Below, piece by piece: positions 17,866-25,921 of a stretch of 64,000 nucleotides of DNA; position 1 is the first letter of the stretch; the number at the start of each line of letters is the position of its first letter. The stretch is from Pseudomonas yamanorum (GTDB taxonomy: Bacteria; Pseudomonadota; Gammaproteobacteria; Pseudomonadales; Pseudomonadaceae), in the NCBI RefSeq assembly GCF_013386765.1, contig NZ_JACARE010000018.1, positions 335,339 through 399,338 on the forward strand, read 5' to 3'. Position numbers and translations under genes: made by a program. Below the pieces are notes generated by a model, which saw only the letters and a program-made list of their open reading frames with translations, ran no database searches and had not been told where the DNA came from.

Positions 17866-18852
17866 ATGAAATGGAAAGCGCGCACGACAGAGCAAGTCGC
17901 GGAGCTAATCTGCGGGGACAACACAGAAGGCTATTTCCGCTACCTCACCGGCCCCAACTTGACTCGGTTCTTCAGGGACGCCGACACAGATTTCGTCCAT
18001 GACGGCTCAACGCGCCGATTCTGGGTTGCGGATGTCCTTCAAAAAATCCTGGATTTTCCAAGCTCAAATCCGTTGATGCCACCAGATGCAATGCTCCGTG
18101 TGATTCGCCTTCTCATGGATAATGAAGATGCCTTCAACGAGAAGCCGCCCCGCTTGAACGCGCTCATGGCAATAAACGGAGCGATCAAGCGCGAGGGCTT
18201 TGAGGCATTCTTTGCAGATGACGACCAGTGCTATCTGCGTCACTGCCGCACCGGCGCAATAGGAAATGAATCCGCGAGCCCCCACCGTCCTCTTTCTGCC
18301 GCAGAAATTGAGAAGAAAAATCAGCTGATCTTGTACCTTGATCAGTGCTCAGAGGACGATCTGATTGAGCATGTCCTGCTTCCTCTGTTCAGGCAGTTAG
18401 GATTCGCTCGGATCACATCTGCAGGGCACAAAGACAAAGCCTTGGAGTATGGGAAAGACATCTGGATGAAGTTCACGCTTCCCACCCAGCACGTCATCTA
18501 CTTTGGCATCCAAGTGAAGAAGGGAAAACTAGATTCCTCCGGAGTGACGAAGGGAGGACAAGCCAACGTCGCCGAGATCCATAACCAGGTGCTGATGATG
18601 TTGGGCCACGAAATCTTTGATTCAGAGCTCAGCAAACGCGTCTTGGTCGATCACGCTTTCATCGTCGCGGGTGGAGAAATCACCAAGGCTGCTAGAAACT
18701 GGATCGGTGGCAAGCTCGATCAATCCAAGCGGAGTCAGATCCTCTTCATGGATAGAGAGGACATCGTCAATCTCTTCGTGGTGTCGCCCTTGATCGTTCC
18801 GCAAGTGCCGAGAAAAGCATCTGTACTATTCGACGACCCAATCCCCTTTTAG
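17866..18852 (+). CDS. Putative PD-(D/E)XK restriction-like protein
   Basis: 328 residues. The C-terminal half resembles a Mrr-type nuclease core: the helix DLIEHVLLPLFRQLGFARI, then GKDIWMKF, and IYFGIQVKKGKLD, giving a D-(x)n-Q-x-K pattern. The N-terminal 150 residues are helical and not recognised. Such proteins often act as restriction nucleases fused to a sensor domain. Start ATG 17866 (a GTG four codons upstream is in frame). It lies between an exonuclease-like gene and a Shedu gene. Nuclease activity is inferred from the motif only. Confidence 0.6.
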   Translation: MKWKARTTEQVAELICGDNTEGYFRYLTGPNLTRFFRDADTDFVHDGSTRRFWVADVLQKILDFPSSNPLMPPDAMLRVIRLLMDNEDAFNEKPPRLNALMAINGAIKREGFEAFFADDDQCYLRHCRTGAIGNESASPHRPLSAAEIEKKNQLILYLDQCSEDDLIEHVLLPLFRQLGFARITSAGHKDKALEYGKDIWMKFTLPTQHVIYFGIQVKKGKLDSSGVTKGGQANVAEIHNQVLMMLGHEIFDSELSKRVLVDHAFIVAGGEITKAARNWIGGKLDQSKRSQILFMDREDIVNLFVVSPLIVPQVPRKASVLFDDPIPF

Positions 18853-18940
18853 ATGGGTATGGCTAGTCGCCTATCGTGGAATTACATCCCTAGTTCCAAA
18901 TCGATCTATAAAGATGCCCTACGACCAAGGATGATCGCCA

Positions 18941-20431
18941 ATGCCTTCTATGCGCCCCTCTCAATACGCCATGCAGCAGCGCACCGACGGAGGGCCTTTC
19001 CTTCGTATTGATCTTAGTGACGCAGTGGTGCTGACCGAGGAGGAGCTTAAGGCCGTCGAATTAGGAGAGGAGTATGAGTCGATTAGCGACGAGATCTATG
19101 GGACGTCTCGTGTCTACTACAGCGATGTCGCTCTGTTAGATGATGCGCCTGGTTGGCATCTGATTTTGGAGGTGGCTCCGGAGTATCTGACTCTTTATCC
19201 CATCAATGCTCGGTCTGAACATCCTGAATACGCTCAGCCCAAGTACGAAGCCATCACTTCGATCATCATTACCAGACCCGTTTACCAACCTTATACACAT
19301 CCGACCGATGAGTACGAAGTCGATGAGCTGCTTAGCGGTATACCAGCTGGGTTATCAAAGGATTGGCGATACGGCCTAGGTTTTCATTACGAATACCGAT
19401 ACCTAGTAAACGCGCTGAGTCCGTTGGAGGGAGTGGACACGCTCATCCTGCACGGCGGTACTGGTAGCAACGCTGCAAAGGTTAAGGGCAACGAGTTCTA
19501 CATTGGAGTTGATCTTCTTGACCGTCTGAAGAAGAGCTTGGATCGATTGACGCAGCGACATCAGCGAGAGACTGCAGCGGACAAAAAACTCGTCTGTTAC
19601 ACCAGCTTGCTGTATCAGGCAGCGCCGGAGCTGTACCCAGCCAAGGCACGAAAGCTACCTCCGGATCTGCTTGCTAGCTTAGTTTCATTGGGGTCGGCGA
19701 CGCCTACTCTTTCATCTAATGATCAGCAGCAGGCAGTCAAGCTGGCGCAACAGAGCGTCCCTACCCTGGCGAAATCCGCACCACACACTCTCTACAACCT
19801 GAAGGCGGAGATTGAACTGGTCACCCTTGGCCAGCTCATTGACGTCTATAAAAAAATGATGGAAAGCAACGTTGCGGAGCCGAAATGGCAGAGCTTCCTC
19901 AGCGGAAACCCATTTATTCTCGACATGGCCTTTGGATACCCCGTTAAGAAAGTTGCCGACCAACCCTACGTAGGCGGTAAGAATTTTAGTGGTCGGGGTG
20001 GGCAGTATTCCGACTTCCTAATGGCAGCCAAGGCTACCGGCAACCTTGCGTTGATCGAGATCAAACATCCCCAGCATGATCTATTGGGGAGACAGTACCG
20101 GCAAACCTATATCCCGTCCTTCGAACTGAGTGGATCGGTCGCCCAGATCGTCAGTCAGCGAAGCAACGTACAGCGCGAGATAGATAGCCTAGCGCGTGGC
20201 TTCAAAGAGCGTGTTCACGCACATGCAGTTGCGGCCATCATCATAATTGGCCGCACTCCGGAAGAAGAGGATAAGCAGGAAGCTTTTGAGCAATATCGAA
20301 ATGGGCTCAAGGATGTGCTTGTGGTCACCTTTGATGAGTTACAGATTCGCCTTGAAAGTATCTATCAAGCGCTGACACCACAAACTCCAGAGGAGCCTGA
20401 AGGGATACGAGATGAAGACCTGCCCTTTTAG
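18941..20431 (+). CDS. sduA: Shedu immune nuclease SduA (DUF4263)
   Basis: 496 residues. The C-terminal DUF4263 domain shows WQSFLSGNPFILDMAFGYP, then the nuclease core YSDFLMAA (Asp) and ALIEIKHPQHDLL (E-x-K), followed by GSVAQIVSQRSNVQREI and a late strand AAIIIIGR. Shedu proteins are PD-(D/E)XK nucleases that defend against phages and plasmids as single-gene systems. The N-terminal 280 residues are variable in the family and probably sense the trigger. AAGGA lies nine bases before the ATG. The gene follows the PD-(D/E)XK-like gene by 88 bases, so the two nuclease-like genes could share a transcript. Confidence 0.88.
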   Translation: MPSMRPSQYAMQQRTDGGPFLRIDLSDAVVLTEEELKAVELGEEYESISDEIYGTSRVYYSDVALLDDAPGWHLILEVAPEYLTLYPINARSEHPEYAQPKYEAITSIIITRPVYQPYTHPTDEYEVDELLSGIPAGLSKDWRYGLGFHYEYRYLVNALSPLEGVDTLILHGGTGSNAAKVKGNEFYIGVDLLDRLKKSLDRLTQRHQRETAADKKLVCYTSLLYQAAPELYPAKARKLPPDLLASLVSLGSATPTLSSNDQQQAVKLAQQSVPTLAKSAPHTLYNLKAEIELVTLGQLIDVYKKMMESNVAEPKWQSFLSGNPFILDMAFGYPVKKVADQPYVGGKNFSGRGGQYSDFLMAAKATGNLALIEIKHPQHDLLGRQYRQTYIPSFELSGSVAQIVSQRSNVQREIDSLARGFKERVHAHAVAAIIIIGRTPEEEDKQEAFEQYRNGLKDVLVVTFDELQIRLESIYQALTPQTPEEPEGIRDEDLPF

Positions 20432-20486
20432 AGACCGACGCAGCCATTGGGAGTCTGATAGTAACGAGTGTCTGTCCCTCCAGGCG

Positions 20487-21674
20487 CTAGTAGTCCATGT
20501 TGGTGTGAAGCTCCCACAGATGACTCCAGTGGTCGATAAACCTCTCCAACGCTTCCTCCCCGCCCGAGGTTGCCTCCTTGTAAGACTGCAACGATTCTTC
20601 GTCGAACGAAGGGTCAATGCCAGCCTCCATCAGCCGGTAGGCGCCGGCGAGATGCCCCATGGATAGCAACTTGTCTACATCATCGAAGATGGCGCAATTT
20701 AACTCGTGATCATTGGCCCCTATAGGGATCAAAGAGAACCGGGCACTTTTGCCAAATTTTGTCATATTCCCAGGAACGGTTCCGATGCTCGGTATATGCA
20801 CATGCAACGCCCCTTTATCATTTTCGTAACCACCGTGGGCGAATGGATTACGAATACGTTCCTTGATATCTCGCATTCCCTGAAGCGTTTTCCGTGCTTT
20901 AGGCGATGGATTTGCTCCTAAAAGCTCGTCGAGCTTCTCATTCCAAGTCTTAGACATGAAGGCTTTGAAACCATCCTCAGGCAAAGGAACGCCGGTAAAG
21001 GCACGGAGCAAATTCAATCTATGCTCTAAGGCGCTGAAATATGCATCAACCATGGCAACCGAGTGATAAAAGCCTTCCTGCTGCGCCTTTATGCTCCGGT
21101 TGTAGCTATTCATAAGCGTAGAAATGAAGCCTTGAGGAAATTCGTGCCCTTCCTTGAGCTTTTCCTTAGCTTTACGCTTGGCACGTCGAAACGCTTTTTC
21201 TGCTTGGCCTCGGAAAAACTCATAACGTGACACGAATTCATTGAGGTGATTGCCGATAGTCACATTGCCTGAAGAAACCTGCCGTTCGAGCACCGGTTTG
21301 AGGAATTTCTCGACAATGTTTACAGCGCTTTTGAGCTGCCCCTCGATACGCTTTCTACTCTTATTCAGGGCTAGCGAGCTGAGCAAGTTAAGGCCGAATT
21401 TGCCGAGCTCAATGGCGATTGGCTCTCCACTGAATGTGCCATAGACTGTCCAGCGAACCTTCTCGCGAGGCCCATACCATTTCCAACCCAGAAAATTTCG
21501 CAGCATAAGCAAGAGCATTTCCGGCACTGGAAAATCCTCACGATGCAATCGCGAGCTGCTCAGTTCGTAGATATCAATGGTAGGAGCGTCGCTAGAAAAT
21601 CCTACTAATCTTTTGGCCAGATCATTACGTAACAGCTCAAGCCGCCCCTTTTCCAATTCGCCGCTTTCTCGCAT
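20487..21674 (-). CDS. Unknown protein with a HEPN-type RNxxxH motif
   Basis: 395 residues, mainly helical, with a Lys/Arg-rich stretch near the middle (KAFRRAKRKAKEKLKEG). Near residue 275 it has the sequence ERIRNPFAHGG, which fits the Rx4-6H ribonuclease motif of HEPN domains, preceded by helices (SVAMVDAYFSALEHRLNLL) that fit the first half of such a fold. Many HEPN proteins are RNA-cutting toxins or abortive infection proteins. There is no obvious antitoxin beside it; it converges on the Shedu gene (55 bases apart) and an HTH regulator lies 200 bases upstream on the same strand. I cannot name the family. Confidence 0.6.
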   Translation of the reverse strand: MRESGELEKGRLELLRNDLAKRLVGFSSDAPTIDIYELSSSRLHREDFPVPEMLLLMLRNFLGWKWYGPREKVRWTVYGTFSGEPIAIELGKFGLNLLSSLALNKSRKRIEGQLKSAVNIVEKFLKPVLERQVSSGNVTIGNHLNEFVSRYEFFRGQAEKAFRRAKRKAKEKLKEGHEFPQGFISTLMNSYNRSIKAQQEGFYHSVAMVDAYFSALEHRLNLLRAFTGVPLPEDGFKAFMSKTWNEKLDELLGANPSPKARKTLQGMRDIKERIRNPFAHGGYENDKGALHVHIPSIGTVPGNMTKFGKSARFSLIPIGANDHELNCAIFDDVDKLLSMGHLAGAYRLMEAGIDPSFDEESLQSYKEATSGGEEALERFIDHWSHLWELHTNMDY

Positions 21675-21877
21675 TACCGACCTCCTTTGTCGAATCGTCT
21701 ATCCGCTAAAGGCTCAGCATGAACGGAATAGATACTGTTTTACTAACGGTCAACCGGACATCCGCCCATGTCGCGCCTATAACCTGATGAAGATCCGTTG
21801 GGCCAAGGTGTTCCTATGCAATTCTCCAAAGCAGTCCTTCCTGTGACATTTCTAGCCGGGAGCTTGTCGTTGAAAAA

Positions 21878-22369
21878 TCATTCGGAATCAGTTTGCTCGG
21901 ATGTGGTTGTTTTAAGATATCTGCGAACAGTGGTCTTCGACAGTCCCAGCGCTTCCGCGATCTCAGCGACCGGAACGCCCTCACTATTCAGGCGATTAGC
22001 CTCCGCCGCCTTTTGCGCCGCATCGGATCGGACAGGTCGACCAGGCGGCAGCTTTCCTGCTTGTGCTAATGACTCCATCTCCTGATCAATCCTGTCCTTC
22101 GAAATCCTATTTAGCTGCTTATTCAGACGCTTTAGCCCCTCCCTAAACGGCTCATCGGACTGTAGACACGTCGCCATGAGAATCAGCGAGGCCGGCTCCA
22201 CCTCCAGCAGCGCTGCAAGACGAATGAGCACATCAATCGTGATGTTCACCTCTCCACGCTCTATCCGGCCCCAGTAGGAACGGTCAATCGTGATCAGGTT
22301 TTCCTGCGTAAAACCCTTTCTTCTTCGCAATGCTCGTACTACTACAGCCAGGGCTTCTGCGGCCTCCAT
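21878..22369 (-). CDS. XRE-family regulator with a second C-terminal HTH
   Basis: 163 residues. The N-terminal Cro/C1-type HTH spans roughly residues 8-62 (LRRRKGFTQENLITIDRSYW, then GEVNITIDVLIRLAALLEV). The C-terminal 45 residues contain GRPVRSDAAQKAAEANRLNS followed by VAEIAEALGLSKTTVRRYL, a resolvase/Hin-like HTH. Two separate DNA-binding domains in one short protein is uncommon. I chose ATG 22369 because GGGGAAA precedes it. A 30-base palindrome lies 46 bases upstream (22415-22444) and could be its operator. Possible targets are the divergent DUF6957 gene and the HEPN-like gene downstream. Confidence 0.8.
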   Translation of the reverse strand: MEAAEALAVVVRALRRRKGFTQENLITIDRSYWGRIERGEVNITIDVLIRLAALLEVEPASLILMATCLQSDEPFREGLKRLNKQLNRISKDRIDQEMESLAQAGKLPPGRPVRSDAAQKAAEANRLNSEGVPVAEIAEALGLSKTTVRRYLKTTTSEQTDSE

Positions 22370-22414
22370 TACATTTCCCCAAGTAAATCGAGGATAAGGC
22401 CATATTGCGGAGAA

Positions 22415-22444
22415 CCATAACACGGACTATCATCCGTATTATGG
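22415..22444. promoter_or_regulatory. 30-base palindrome, candidate operator of the XRE regulator
   Basis: Arms CCATAA-C-ACGGA and TCCGT-A-TTATGG are inverted around CTATCA, with one mismatch per arm pair. The palindrome lies between the divergent starts of the XRE gene (22369) and the DUF6957-like gene (22596). Confidence 0.55.
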
Positions 22445-22595
22445 TGCGATCAGCGCTTTCAGGCTGGCTTCCCGCGATTCGATTGACGCCTCCAAGCCAA
22501 CGCAGCTGCCGTGCGGAGAGACTCTTTGCGAGGGGCGAGCGCCAACAAGCGGGGTTGAATTGTCAATTTCCGGGTTATTAATTGAGGTAAATCCT

Positions 22596-22988
22596 ATGGC
22601 TAGCGTCCAAGAGCCCGACTTTATGAAAGGGCCGAGAACGCCCCTTGAGGGCTTGTTAGGTACTTCCGAGGCACGAGCTTTATCAGTCGAACAATTTCCT
22701 AGAAAGCCCTACTGCCTAGTCAGAGACTGGACAATATTTCGAATCGAAGTAACTCCCGACGAACTCGCCAAACTGCATGCAGTGGGCCAGCTCCCAATGA
22801 TCGTTTTTGCTCACAACGTGGTCGAGGATAGCCAAGGTCGTTTCGAGAGGGGGGATTGGGTTCGTTCAAGCATGTGCACCGGTTTCCACGACGGGGTCGT
22901 GTTCGAAACGAGGAACACTGTCTATGTCTTGATCGGCCCTGGCCATGAACAGCCTGCCAGCCTGAAGGAAGTATTTTCCTTCTTCTAA
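22596..22988 (+). CDS. DUF6957-like protein of Pseudomonas islands
   Basis: 130 residues. Conserved features are YCLVRDWTIFRIEV, LPMIVFAHNVVEDSQGRF, GDWVRSSMC and FETRNTVYVLIGPG, which I associate with the DUF6957 family, small cytoplasmic proteins common on Pseudomonas accessory elements. Function is unknown. ATG 22596 has TTGAGG about ten bases upstream; the frame upstream of it looks non-coding. It is first of three same-strand unknown genes (22596, 23031, 23568). Confidence 0.7.
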   Translation: MASVQEPDFMKGPRTPLEGLLGTSEARALSVEQFPRKPYCLVRDWTIFRIEVTPDELAKLHAVGQLPMIVFAHNVVEDSQGRFERGDWVRSSMCTGFHDGVVFETRNTVYVLIGPGHEQPASLKEVFSFF

Positions 22989-23030
22989 CATGCGCTTCGT
23001 AACGGAGCCCTTTGAGGCTCAGGAAATACA

Positions 23031-23477
23031 ATGTTTAGAACACACGACGCCGATATGCTTGGCATGCCGGGGATGTTTGGTGAAGGCCAGTACCAATGGC
23101 ATCAGGTATCCAAAGTTCTTCGAAATCACTGGTATCACGTCACCGTCCAGGCTCAGCACAAGGGCCAAACCACAGAAGTGGTTCTAATGATCGACAGTGA
23201 ACCTCGACTACAGCAGGTGCTGATTGCACAAGACGAGGAGACGATCATCACCGACGTTCAGGTGGTCACGCCGGCATATATGAATGGCTCCGCAGGATGG
23301 CGCATGGAAGCACTGACCAAGGTGACGCTTGGCGAAGACCAAAACGAGTGTGTTGTGTGCCTTCTAGATGTGGAGAACGGCTCCAAGTATCACAGTTCTC
23401 ACCAACCTGGCTTCAACACTGATGCACTGAGCAACCTTCGTCCGATCTATCACGCGAACATGATTCGTACAGCCTGA
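23031..23477 (+). CDS. Unknown protein, second of three small genes
   Basis: 148 residues, predicted beta-rich: HWYHVTVQAQHKGQTTEVV, VLMIDSEPRLQQVLIAQ, DVQVVTPAYMNGSAGWR. There is no signal peptide, membrane segment or catalytic motif I recognise. A run of GAGGCTCAGGAAATACA precedes the ATG, so translation is plausible. It follows the DUF6957-like gene by 42 bases and probably shares its transcript. Confidence 0.6.
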   Translation: MFRTHDADMLGMPGMFGEGQYQWHQVSKVLRNHWYHVTVQAQHKGQTTEVVLMIDSEPRLQQVLIAQDEETIITDVQVVTPAYMNGSAGWRMEALTKVTLGEDQNECVVCLLDVENGSKYHSSHQPGFNTDALSNLRPIYHANMIRTA

Positions 23478-23567
23478 GATTTACCAAGAATCCCACACGA
23501 TATCAGCGCAGATGTTTCCGTGTGGATTTCCTAGTAACGCCATACGGGCTGCGAAAGGAGCGCAATT

Positions 23568-23951
23568 ATGTTGAACACTCTGGATGTGAATTTTCATGGA
23601 AAACGACATACGGATTTCGATCTCGAACGAATCCTAAAAGCACAAGCGCAAGGCTTCGACAAACCGATAACAGCCTATCTCTGCAGAGTATCCATAAAGG
23701 CTCGTGCCGGATTAGGCGTCGTGTTTGGTCACAACCGTAAAGACCAATATGGGCGGTTTGGTGATGGTCATCTGATCCGGACTTCTGACGTGATTAAGGC
23801 GGAGCGCGAGGGTCGATTTTGGGTACTTACCACAGAGAACTCACGCTACGTGATCGCGACGTTTCAGCACGGTAATGGGCGTGCGAGCCTGCGAGATTTT
23901 CTACGTATTTCACAGGGGCAGCACCATTTCACTCCACCATTGTTGCAGTGA
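23568..23951 (+). CDS. Unknown protein, third of three small genes
   Basis: 127 residues with alternating polar and hydrophobic segments (PITAYLCRVSIKARAGLGV, LIRTSDVIKAEREGRFWVL, TTENSRYVIATF). It resembles small island proteins in which a DGHLIRTS segment precedes a strand that reads the transition to the C-terminus, but I cannot name it. AAAGGAG lies about ten bases before the ATG. It is 90 bases after the second small gene and converges on the AbiJ-like gene, 42 bases away. Confidence 0.6.
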   Translation: MLNTLDVNFHGKRHTDFDLERILKAQAQGFDKPITAYLCRVSIKARAGLGVVFGHNRKDQYGRFGDGHLIRTSDVIKAEREGRFWVLTTENSRYVIATFQHGNGRASLRDFLRISQGQHHFTPPLLQ

Positions 23952-23993
23952 TGGTCGCGCCCATTAGCAGGGATGGAAATCACCATCCTGTGC

Positions 23994-24812
23994 TCAATTT
24001 GGCTCGTCCGCCTGCGTACTTTTAATAAGGTAATTACCGAGAGAGGCACATAGGCCAACTATCAACTCAGCCTCATTGAATGAAGGTTCTCGCCCTTCGC
24101 GTATGTGCCGACCATTTTCAGATGCGTAGCCCCAAGCTTTTGCTACAGCCTGATCCAGTGGGGGAGGAATGATGGTGTTGTGTCGTTTGAGAATGTCACC
24201 CAGATTCGCTTTGACATCACCAGTGATTTCTCGGGCAACACACTCTAATGATGCCATAGCATGTTGGATGGCACCTGTTGGATCAGGAGAGGGGCGACGG
24301 GAGAGATCTCCAATTGCTTCGTGCAACTCCTTCCCAGCTGTCACGTGGCCGAATGCGCGCTCGGTCTCCCGAGCATTCTTTACGATGACTTCAAATGATT
24401 CCGGGCCGCGAATTTCGACAAGGCCATCTACAAGCTTCCAACCAATGCCATTTTCTACGAAATAGTCATTTAACTCAGTGTGAAAATGTTCGTAAGTATC
24501 AGGGTTGTAGTTGTACTGACCCAAATCGGCTTGGATGCGCTCGATCACGTCATAAACTTTGTACCACTTACATTCCTGGAGAAGATTGTTCACCTCCCAG
24601 TCAACGTTGGGAAATTCGCTCCAGTTGTTCGAATCAGGCTGTTTTTTTAGGGCTTTACAAAGAATAGCCCGCAGACCTGAGGGCTTGAATCCGCACTCGT
24701 AGGCCAGTTGAACCAAATACCCACGCAGCTCCTCAGGCGCATCCTCCCTGATGGTGATTTCACGCTCTTGGGTGCGATGAAATCCGTTGCGCTTGGAAAA
24801 AGAGTCATTCAT
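23994..24812 (-). CDS. AbiJ N-terminal-domain-4-like protein, abortive-infection type
   Basis: 272 residues. The N-terminal half matches the AbiJ-NTD4 pattern: SKRNGF, TIREDAPEELRGYLVQLAYE, NWSEFPNVDWEVNNLLQECK, WYKVYDVIERI. The C-terminal half has ELHEAIGDLSRRPSPDPTGA, IQHAMASLECVAREITGD and GYASENGRHIREGREP, a helical domain usual in this family. AbiJ proteins are linked to phage-induced abortive infection; the mechanism of this subtype is not known. GGAG precedes the ATG. It is transcribed alone. Confidence 0.75.
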   Translation of the reverse strand: MNDSFSKRNGFHRTQEREITIREDAPEELRGYLVQLAYECGFKPSGLRAILCKALKKQPDSNNWSEFPNVDWEVNNLLQECKWYKVYDVIERIQADLGQYNYNPDTYEHFHTELNDYFVENGIGWKLVDGLVEIRGPESFEVIVKNARETERAFGHVTAGKELHEAIGDLSRRPSPDPTGAIQHAMASLECVAREITGDVKANLGDILKRHNTIIPPPLDQAVAKAWGYASENGRHIREGREPSFNEAELIVGLCASLGNYLIKSTQADEPN

Positions 24813-25150
24813 CCCGTTTTCGCTCCATTGATCCCTTGTTTCAGCAAGCTAAGGTTTTTCAGTTTGCATGTCTATTGCCTAGATGGCCGTAGCATCTGAG
24901 AAACCAGCGAGCCTGCGTGATGGCGTCATTCTAGCGCTGAGCGTCGGTCGGATTGCCTGATTCGATTTCTTAATTTCTGGTTTGGTCATGCATTTTATGC
25001 AGAATCAGAAAATCTGATCCCTTTTAGGGGCGACCAGCTTCTTACCTTGAAGAATAGGCCTCCGCTCTCATCCCCAGTGACGCACTACGCAGCATCGCAG
25101 GTGCAGAAAAAAGCGGTAAACTCGCTGCGACCAACACAGGGCAGGATGTT
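24813..25150. other. Gap between the AbiJ-like and membrane-protein genes
   Basis: No gene is seen. It holds the divergent promoters of both neighbours. A small hairpin ATCAGA-AAA-TCTGAT at 25004-25018 is followed by CCCTTTTAG and could be a weak terminator. Base composition shifts to AT-rich near 24940. Confidence 0.4.
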
Positions 25151-25921
25151 ATGAAAATCAATGCTGTAAAATCAGCGCACTGCCCAAAATGGCTACGTAC
25201 GAAGAATTTTCTCCAGCGGATTTGCTTTGAGGTGACAAGGATGTTTAGAAAAAAAGCGCAATGGCCTCGCCCGAAACACTCCCGCAACGTACTAGCGTTA
25301 ACTGTTAAGTTGGTTCTTATTTTTCTGAGCATGGTTGCGTTACTTGCAACTGTCTACCCCCTTGTGGATGTGGAAAAATTAACCCCGGCCTCAGCGTCGG
25401 TCATATCGATAGTCGGGGTGGTTTTGGTTTTTCTGTACATATTTTTAGTGTCTTATGAGATATATGTAGCAGAAGGAAAAAGAGTATTTAAACAATCCGA
25501 CCCTGATTCTATTCGCAACTACATGCTTCATTGGATAGCCTATGGAGGACGAGTAGCAATTTGGACTCGTGACATGAGTTGGGCAAAAGGTGATAAGTCA
25601 CAGAACTTGCTGCGTGAAAAAGCGGAAAACGGTGAGCTGATAATTTGTCTCCCAAACCATACTGATTTTTCGAGAGAGCTGGAAACGAAAGGGGCTCAGA
25701 TTTATGTGTATGGCCGGGAGTTACTCAGTGACCCAAGCGCCCGCTTTACTATCGCATTCTATGGTAGGGACGGCAGTAAAGTTGCCATTGGAAGAGCGCA
25801 AGCAGATAAGCAGGTAGTTGAGGAGTTCAGCTCTGGCGCACACCCCTCATTTCAACTGGCCTACGAGCTTGTGCAAATAGCTAAAAATATTTCTCAAAAA
25901 AAAGGTGAAAACCAATTATGA
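25151..25921 (+). CDS. Two-helix membrane protein with a soluble C-terminal domain
   Basis: 256 residues. A basic N-terminus (FRKKAQWPRPKHSR) is followed by two hydrophobic helices, LVLIFLSMVALLATVYPLV and ISIVGVVLVFLYIFLVSYEI, and then a 150-residue cytoplasmic domain with an alternating strand-helix pattern: GRVAIWTRDMSW, NGELIICLPN, KGAQIYVYGR, ARFTIAFYGRDGSKVAIGRA. That layout recalls a degenerate phospholipase-D-like or sensor domain, but no HKD motif is present and I do not claim it. AGGA precedes the ATG. Its stop overlaps the start of the methyltransferase gene (ATGA), so the two are a coupled pair. The pair is clearly AT-richer than nearby genes. Confidence 0.7.
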   Translation: MKINAVKSAHCPKWLRTKNFLQRICFEVTRMFRKKAQWPRPKHSRNVLALTVKLVLIFLSMVALLATVYPLVDVEKLTPASASVISIVGVVLVFLYIFLVSYEIYVAEGKRVFKQSDPDSIRNYMLHWIAYGGRVAIWTRDMSWAKGDKSQNLLREKAENGELIICLPNHTDFSRELETKGAQIYVYGRELLSDPSARFTIAFYGRDGSKVAIGRAQADKQVVEEFSSGAHPSFQLAYELVQIAKNISQKKGENQL

